A stretch of DNA of 64,000 nt from Akebia trifoliata (lineage: Eukaryota; Streptophyta; Magnoliopsida; Ranunculales; Lardizabalaceae), in the NCBI GenBank assembly GCA_017979445.1, contig CM030718.1:16718760-16782759 (forward strand), written 5' to 3'. Below the pieces are notes generated by a model. It ran no database searches. It was not told the DNA's origin and worked only from the letters and a program-made list of their open reading frames with translations. Below, piece after piece: positions 57,186 through 64,000 of the stretch. The position numbers were made by a program, and so were the translations under genes. The stretch's first letter is position 1. Each line of letters starts with the position of its first letter.

Positions 57186-58960
57186 TGAAAGCGCCCTCGA
57201 TCCGCGGGGTGCGCGGATCCGCTTTTAACCCTTGAGGTTTGGGAGTCGCCACCTAGTTATTGTGGTCTAGGAACCAAACTGACTCTAAAATAGATAAAAA
57301 CTAATCTACTACAGAAAATCTGAATCAGGGGATCATGTTACGGGGTTGGAAGGTGTTAGGCACCAACCCCGCCCGGCCATTGCCGGTCTCTACTTATCCC
57401 AAATAAAGCTACATCGCTAATGACGAACCTAGATTAAAAAAATAATAAAAAAAAGCTTACCTTCGATCTGCAAAAGTATTATTCCCTCAGATCTGGTGAG
57501 AATGGCTCCTTGTACCGTATTCCTTACTTAGTTCTATCTCTGGATCTGATTTCTGATCTCCGAGGTAAGGTATCTCCTTCTTGGATCTGGGTGCTTCGAA
57601 TTTGTTGTGAATTTTTGGGATGTTTTTGAGAGGTTTTTGGGTGTTTTTTAGGCTAAAATCAGAGCAGGGGTGTTAGGTAAGGAGTTGGGGCTCCAAAATT
57701 AGGGTTTTGGAGTGGTTATGGAGGCTTCTTCACTTACTTTTCCTAGGGTTTTTTCTTTGATACGAAAATAAGGTGTGGAGGCTCTTATTTATAAAGTTTT
57801 TAGAAGCATTAGGGTTTGATTAGGGTTTCTTTTAGGGTTTCAATTAGGGTTTTGACTTAGTCTTTAGGGTTTTGACTTTAGTCTTATGAGATTGACTTGA
57901 TCAGTTTAGATTAGGGTTTTAATTTAGGGTTTTGAATTTAGTCTTATGAGATTGACTTGATTAGTTTAGATTAGGGTTTTGATTTAGGGTTTTGACCTTA
58001 GTCTTATAAGATTGACTTGATTAGTTTAGATTAGGGTTTTGATTTAGGGTTTTGACTTTAGTCTTATGAGATTGACTTTAATACTTGACTTTAGTCTTAC
58101 TTAATTGACTTTAATTTTGACTTTATTTTTATTTGATTGACTTTAATATCTTGACTTTAGTCTTGCTTGATTTACTTTAAATTTTTGGAGAACCCCCCTC
58201 TATTATATCTTTGATTCTTTGGACCCCCAAATGGAGGGGTCCTTAAAGAAATATCTTGCGAACCATCAACAATTTTTCTTGAAAGCCTAATTGATCAATT
58301 TTTTGGTTTAAATTTTATAATTAATTTTCTTAATGTTTCACTTTACATTATTTAATGATTTATTTATTAATTTCAAAATTTTTAATTATTAAAATTGTGA
58401 AATTATCATTTTGCCCTCGGAGAGGATTTTTTACGTTTTAAGTCGTTTTTCAATGTTCCAGGATGTTTTGGAATCAGTTTTTCGTAAGGAATTCAATGGG
58501 AATGTTGGTTTTTGTCATTTATGAAGTTTTTGGTATGAAATGGTCGTGAACTTTATGAGGGGTATTTTTGTAATTTTGTCAAATTTTGTGAAAATTTGCG
58601 AAGTGGTTTATTTGGTTTCGATTTGTTGTTTTATGTGTTTGAACGGATTTTCCTAAGCGTAATGTAGGCTCTAAAGTTGTTTTGATGTTAGGGGTATTTT
58701 GATAATTTGGTCATTTTTAGTGATTTTTATCGTGAAGCTTCTTTTTGGTTTGCAGGATAATGATTTCTATGTTTATGGGGGAGTATTTTCTTAGCGTAGC
58801 GTGGTTTCTAAGTTTTATCAGTTCGAGATACCTCATCTGGATTTCTGAAACATATCTGGTAACAAAATAAAGCATTGGAATAGACATCCATCATTGGGAA
58901 CCTTTGCGATCGGGTTGACGACTTGATTAATCAGGCGGATGCAAAAATGGGGTGTCTACA
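57186..58960 (-). repeat. element 4 3' LTR
   Basis: 1775 bp, from TGAAAGCGCC to GGGGTGTCTACA. Four or five U3 sub-repeats with GACTTTAGTCTTATGAGATT lie at 57850-58080. Confidence 0.92.
57785..57793 (-). promoter_or_regulatory. TATA box, element 4 3' LTR
   Basis: The minus strand reads TATAAATAA. Confidence 0.5.
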
Positions 58961-58973
58961 GATGCCCCTCTTT
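58961..58973 (-). other. polypurine tract, element 4
   Basis: The minus strand reads AAAGAGGGGCATC next to the 3' LTR. Confidence 0.85.
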
Positions 58974-59273
58974 GGTAGAGGGTTGAAGCAAACTAGATAG
59001 CAAATCTATTTTGGTAGATAGTGCGATATCTGAATGCCAAAGCTAGTGACAGTTCATTTTGCAGCCTGATTTAACAATTCGTCGGGGTATTCGGATCATT
59101 GAACGTAAAGCTCTCCCCGAACTAGAAAAATGTCAGGTCCTTGAGCGCGAGCTCTCACTGGCAGTGTCAGATCCTTGAATTTTAAAAAATTATCCTTGAC
59201 TGATATAATAACTGTGCAAGTGTGTGGGCTCAAAATCTGAGATAGATTTCAAAGAGTTTGAGTTGGAAATGAG

Positions 59274-60192
59274 TCAAATCTGAGCATGAAGGAAATACAA
59301 ACTGAGCATAATTCCAAGAAAACCCTTGGCGGCATCTGAGCATAATTCCGAGAAAAACCTCGGCAGTAACTGAGCATAGTTCCGAGAAAACCCTCTGCGG
59401 CATCTGAGCATAATTCCAAGAAAACCCTTGGCGGCATCTGAGCATAGTTCCAAGAAAACCCTCGGCGGCATTTGAGCATAATTCCAAGAAAACCCTTGGC
59501 GGCATCTGAGCATAATTCCAAGAAAACCCTTGGCGGCATCTGAGCATAGTTCCGAGAAAACCCTCGGCGGCATCTGAGCATAATTCCAAGAAAACCCTTG
59601 GCGGCATCTGAGCATAGTTCCGAGAAAACCCTCGACGGCATCTGAGCATAATTCCAAGAAAACCCTTGGCGGTATCTGAGCATAATTCCGAGAAAGCCCT
59701 CGGCGGCATCTGAGCATAATTCCAAGAAAACCCTTGGCGGCATCTGAGCATAGTTCCGAGAAAACCCTCGGCGGCATCTGAGCATAATTCCAAAAAAACC
59801 CTTGGTGGTATCTGACCATAGTTCCAAGAAAATCCTTGGCGGCATCTGAGCATAATTCTAAGAAAACCCTTGGCGGCATCTGAGCATAGTTCCGAGAAAA
59901 CCCTCGACGGCATCTGAGCATAATTCCAAGAAAACCCTTGGCGGCATCTGAGCATAGTTCCGAGAAAATTGGCGGCATCTGAGAATAGTTCCGAGAAAAT
60001 CCTCGACGGCATCTGAGCATAATTCCAAGAAAACCCTTGGCGGTATCTGAGCATAATTCCAAGAAAACCCTTGGCGGCATCTGAGCATAGTTCCAAGAAA
60101 ACCCTCGGCGGCATCTGAACATAATTCCAAGAAAACCCTTGGCGGCATCTTTGCATAGTTCCGAGAAAACCCTCGGCGGCAACTGAGCAAAA
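59274..60192 (-). repeat. 34-bp tandem array, about 26 units (element 4)
   Basis: The unit is TCTGAGCATAATTCCAAGAA followed by AACCCTTGGCGGCA (34 bp). Two main variants, CCAAG...CTTGG and CCGAG...CTCGG, are intermixed. One unit (about 59952-59982) is shortened. As 34 is not a multiple of three and the unit has no stop, all three minus-strand frames stay open, which gives a misleading 376-codon frame. It occupies the place held by the 50-bp array in elements 1-3. Confidence 0.95.
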
Positions 60193-60359
60193 TTGGCACA
60201 GGAATGAAGGACTTTTGGGAAAGAATGGATGAATTTGGAAAAGACTGATCAGAGTGAATTGAATAAATCTCGAAGATACTGAATCTCGAAGAGAAATGAT
60301 CGAATCCAGGAATGATTGGATCTGGGAATACCATATTAGTTGATCTCTGGACACAGTCA

Positions 60360-61660
60360 AATGTGAGATCCGAAGTGCTTTTGTTTGAACCTCAAGGATT
60401 TATCCAAAAGTTTTATGAATTTAAAACCTGAGTTTTTATTTCTTTTGAACCTTAAGAGTTTTTTGAAGAACTGTTATCAAGAATGTAACCTTAAGTTTGA
60501 GATTTTTAAGATTAACATTGCTCCAAAAATAAAATGTCCCTAGTTTGACAATAAACATGGCATTGAAAATAATTGAACACATCATTAAAAAATGCCCTTG
60601 GTATAAGGAGGGAAAAGAAGAAAGAAAATGCCCCTTGTATGAAGGTTTGAAATAATTGATTACCACAAGCGCAATAAAGACTCAACTTTTAATTTTGATT
60701 AATTTTATTGAAGATTTTGAGTCAGGATCAAGAGAACAAAATATTTCCTTTTGAGACTCATCCTAGAATTCACACTTCTCTCCATTGGTTCACTTAGGGA
60801 AGTAAGAATTTTCAGATCGATCGTAGACAAGATACTTGTGGCTTCTGAGTCTATGCCTGGTTTAAGCTAAGTATTGAACTTGGTTATTCGGACTTCTGAT
60901 GTTTCAGCTCGGATCGCTTTTAGCTTGGGATTTTCTTCTGTTTTTCTTTGTTGCTCTAACTTTTGCCTAGATCGCCTTTTCAGGTTTTCAATCTAACGAG
61001 CTTGCTCTAGCTTTTGCCTAGATCGCCTTTTCAGGTTTTCGATCTAGCGAGCTCTTCTCTTTTTTTTCTTTGCTCTGATTGTTGCCAAAGTTGTCCTTTC
61101 AGATTTTCAACCTTGCGAGCTTGCCTTAATTTTTTCCTAAGTTGCCCTTTTCGGGTTTTCAACTTAGCAGGCTTCATCATTTTTTATCTTTTTCTTCTCC
61201 TCTGAACTTCTAGAGTTGCTGTCTGATCATGCTTTGCTATCTTCCTTGACTTCTCGCATGGTACTTAGGAGGACTTTCATGGGTAAGCTTAGGACTGGGT
61301 ATAAAAGAAAAGGATTTTAAGGCTCAAAAACCCAAATACCCCTTGTGTGGCATTTCTTTTTTAAAAAATTTCTTGAATTTTCTTTCCCATTTTGGATGAT
61401 ATTTCTTTTTCTTTTGAATTTTTTTTCTTCATTTTTTATTGTGTGGGAAATATATTTTTTTATTTTGATGCGGTCGGGCCTGAAGTAACTTCTCAGGTTG
61501 CCTACGTACCCCAGAATTTTGGGATTAGACCCAAACGTAGTTTGAATTTTTCCCTCCCCTAGGTTAGGTGAACGGCTGAGAAAGAAAAAGGCATAAATTT
61601 TTATTTTTTTTTTGAAAATACTGCAAAAGGGTTGAGAAAGAATATATTGAACTGGGTAAT
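60360..61660 (-). other. conserved 3' noncoding region of element 4, with stem-loop series
   Basis: Stem-loops lie at 60967-60996, 61018-61047 (CTAGATCG/CGATCTAG, perfect), 61088-61114 and 61137-61167 (CTAAGTTG/CAACTTAG, perfect). The CTACGTACCCCAGAATTTTG block is at 61502-61521. Confidence 0.78.
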
Positions 61661-62780
61661 AGGAGAATTGATTCGGCCAAAGATGGCCTCCTTAAATATA
61701 GTACCGCTTGATCTGGTCAAGGTTGGTTGGTTCTGGTAGTTCACCTCCATCATGATCTTGAAGTCTGACGACTTTTCCAGACAGTATTTCCTTAATGAAT
61801 GAATTTTTTCAATTTAGACTTTCTCCTATAATCGAGGAGGAGTGTTCAATTTTCTTTGAAGTCTGATAGTTAAATCTTTGACTTGTAAATGATGAGCTTT
61901 GACCTTCTTGTCAAATGCACGGGTGACTCTTCTTAGATAAGCTTGCACATGGTACAGGGTTTTAACTCGTTTTCTTCGATCAAGTTTAATTCTTCATACT
62001 GCTGACGAACCCAATCTGTTTCTAACAAATGATTTTCCAACAAGACCCTGAGAGACGAAATTTCCATTTCAACTGGCAAGACTGCTTCCATGCCATACAC
62101 TAAGGAGTAGGGAGTAGCTCCACTAGAGGATCGAATTGAAGTTCGATATGTCCATAGCGTGAATGATAATTTTTCTGACCAATCTCGATGTGATTGTCAC
62201 ATTTTCCTGATGATAGTCTTAAGACTCTTACTGACTGCTTCAACCGTTCCATTGATCTGAGAACGGTAGGGGGATGATTTGTACTTCCGGATCTTCAACT
62301 TTAAACATAGAGTAATGATTTATGCTTTGAAGTACGACCCATTATCAGAGATTAGTTCAAAAGGTACCCCCATATCGACTGATAATATATGATTTGAAAC
62401 TCAAGATGTAGTGAGGATAGCACTAATACATTTTTATAACATCTTCTTTGATTCCATTGATATAGACGAGTATCCATTCCATGTTGGACAACACCCAAGC
62501 TTGTACCTAGCATACCCTCATATGATCATACGAACAAGTCTTTTGAAATTTCTGAGTCAATTCATTATCCCCTCGTGTTCCTTTAGGTATAAGATGGTTT
62601 CTATTTGAATCCCTTTAGGAATTATTTTTTGTTTCGAGGTCAAAGACCTTTCCTTTCTCGATTAATGGTTGAGCCCGACTCTTATCTTCTTGTTTAGAAA
62701 CGAAATCTATCAAATTATTAGTTAATTCGTTAATGCGCTCGAGGTATTCAAAAATTTATTTTATCCGATCAATTTCAGAT
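61660..62780 (-). pseudogene. pol remnant of element 4: RT leader joined to integrase end
   Basis: From right to left on the minus strand: an RT-leader piece with KDLFV.SYE (family KDVFAWSYEDMPG, about 62530-62550), then integrase core pieces GVPFELISDNGSYFKA (62325-62372) and SSPYRSQMNGTVEAVSK (62225-62280), then LWTYRTSIRSSSGATPYS and GMEAVLPVEMEISSLRVL (about 62035-62150). Everything between the RT leader and the integrase core (RT, RNase H, zinc finger) is missing. Frames are broken. It is the best-preserved pol remnant of the family here and the key to reading the others. Confidence 0.85.
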
Positions 62781-63039
62781 GGAGCAACAGACACCTCTAT
62801 AGACTCGATAAACTAACTTGACTCAATAGGAAAGAGTAGACTCAATTTAAGGAAGACATAACCTTGTTGGAAAAAAGGACTCAAGCTAATCCAAATGACT
62901 CACGAAAACTCAAGACAAGTACCCACACGAGTTTGATTAGGACTGAGGACTGAGATATTGCTTACAACCGGTAGGATTGAAGCACTATAATCTTCAAAGA
63001 ACAACTGGACGATGTTGAGAAATTTTGAGGTCATTTCTG

Positions 63040-64000
63040 ACTGTTGACTTGATATTAACGTTTACTCTAACTGACCGGATTTACAACCCTAGCTAGACGA
63101 TGGACGATTGAGTTTAGATACAATGATAACCCTTAAACCTCTTTGAAGGTGAATTTAACCAATTTTCAGTGTCACCCCCTTGATAATATTTTAAATGAAC
63201 CCTGAGATTTTATTGAATTTTGTGCACCAATCCATTAAAAAATTCATCCATTCAATGATTATTCAGAAGAAAAATAATTATGTTGCACTCTTGAAAAATA
63301 TTGGAAAATAATGTTTTTATTTCACAAATCTGATTATTTTTTGCAACATTTTTTAGTAGCTTTCCACGGTCCATAAAAACTTTTCATGCAAAAATAGATC
63401 TTTTGCAAATTATTTTTTCTTCTTTTTCTTTTCTTTTGGAAAACATTTTCTTCTAGAAAATATTTTTTCTCTGAAAAATAGTTTTTTATCTGGAAAGTAT
63501 CTTCTCTTGGAAAATATTTTATGGAAAACGTTTTTTCTTAGAAAATATTTTTTTTTAGAGAATAACACTTTTTTTGGAAAACACTTCTTTTGAAAAATAT
63601 TTTTTCTGGAAAATACTTTCCCTTTGTAAACTATTTTTCTTCTTTAAAAATTTGATTTCTATTTCGATTTAAATGGCCCGGTCCATCAGGATTGTTGGAT
63701 CGAGTTGGGCTGGGTCATTTGCAAGAGATGGATTTTTTATTGGGTCGGTGCACCCATTTTGATTTTCAAAAATAACATTTTTTATCCTTGAAGACAATCA
63801 TACACTCTGATCTCATCATTCACATACATCCATTTCATCATTCACATGTATTCTGATCTCATCATTCATATACATTCATATCAATCACAAAGTCTCATAA
63901 GATTCCATTCAATGAACAACCCGGGAACACCCACGATAAGTTCGAGTCGTGACCTATTGGGAAGGTTTCTAGACTCTAAGCTTACTACGTGCAATGCATT
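63040..64000 (-). other. 5' leader of element 4
   Basis: Collinear with element 1 10040-11005, including the run of GGAAAA/TTTTCT-rich short repeats (63400-63650) and AAATGGCCCGGTCCATCAGG at 63671-63690. The window ends inside it. Confidence 0.75.

Larger units (their letters stand above)
57186..64000 (-). mobile_element. element 4: family-A retrotransposon, partial (runs off window)
   Basis: The 3' LTR is 57186-58960, the PPT 58961-58973, the 34-bp array 59274-60192, the conserved noncoding region 60360-61660, the pol remnant 61660-62780, the gag start remnant near 63030 and the leader from 63040. The 5' LTR must lie beyond 64000. It is closest in LTR and body to element 1, but its PPT-proximal array is a different repeat. 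Confidence 0.9.

Noticed and set aside
59230..60360. 376-codon minus-strand open frame, plus overlapping frames of 302, 198 and 158 codons
   Set aside because: The frames exist because a stop-free 34-bp unit is tandemly repeated and rotates through all three frames. There is no protein family match and no homologous frame in the sister elements.
1..64000. Organellar or bacterial origin
   Set aside because: Intron-containing plant gene fragments, LTRs with 5-bp duplications and lack of operons or organelle genes indicate plant nuclear DNA.

Overview
This is a stretch of plant (angiosperm) nuclear DNA made almost entirely of nested transposable elements. The evidence is 1.4-1.75 kb LTRs with 5-bp target-site duplications, Ty3/gypsy gag-pol relics of the Tat/Ogre kind, a CACTA-type terminus, and decayed fragments of plant genes with plant-style introns. 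I see no intact protein-coding gene, rRNA, tRNA or CRISPR array. The species cannot be named from this sequence.

Layout. (1) 1-1720: an old LTR of a second family (LTR-B, minus) joined to the U5 end of a family-A LTR (plus). (2) 1721-34228: the interior and right end of a CACTA-like transposon. It carries decayed exons of a CRY-DASH photolyase/cryptochrome, the large U2AF subunit, a plant aspartic proteinase with its plant-specific insert, and probably an AGO4-clade Argonaute, all on the plus strand. A family-A solo LTR (3215-27336, duplication GCATG) sits inside it. Two further family-A elements have inserted into that solo LTR: element 1 (4161-14776, AGACC) and element 2 (15192-27301, AGATC/GGATC). 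(3) 34229-41284: a broken minus-strand gypsy element with integrase zinc-finger, RNase H, reverse transcriptase, protease and gag relics. Its integrase is cut by the CACTA end. (4) 41285-51478: family-A element 3, with a captured zinc-ribbon/E3-ligase-like gene fragment in its leader. (5) 51479-53600: a leader with a primer site, then LTR-B. (6) 53640-57185: a plus-strand integrase relic and a minus-strand transposon-protein relic. (7) 57186-64000: family-A element 4, running off the window.

The family-A elements are non-autonomous. Each has LTRs, a PPT and (where visible) a PBS. Pol is reduced to a short RT leader joined to the end of integrase, and only element 2 still has a recognisable gag. 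They keep a long, well-conserved 3' noncoding region with (a) a tandem array next to the PPT and (b) a series of stem-loops whose stems differ in sequence but stay complementary. In element 4 the array has been replaced by an unrelated 34-bp repeat that also forms matched stems. These structured noncoding parts, and the four-gene CACTA capture, are the most interesting signals here.
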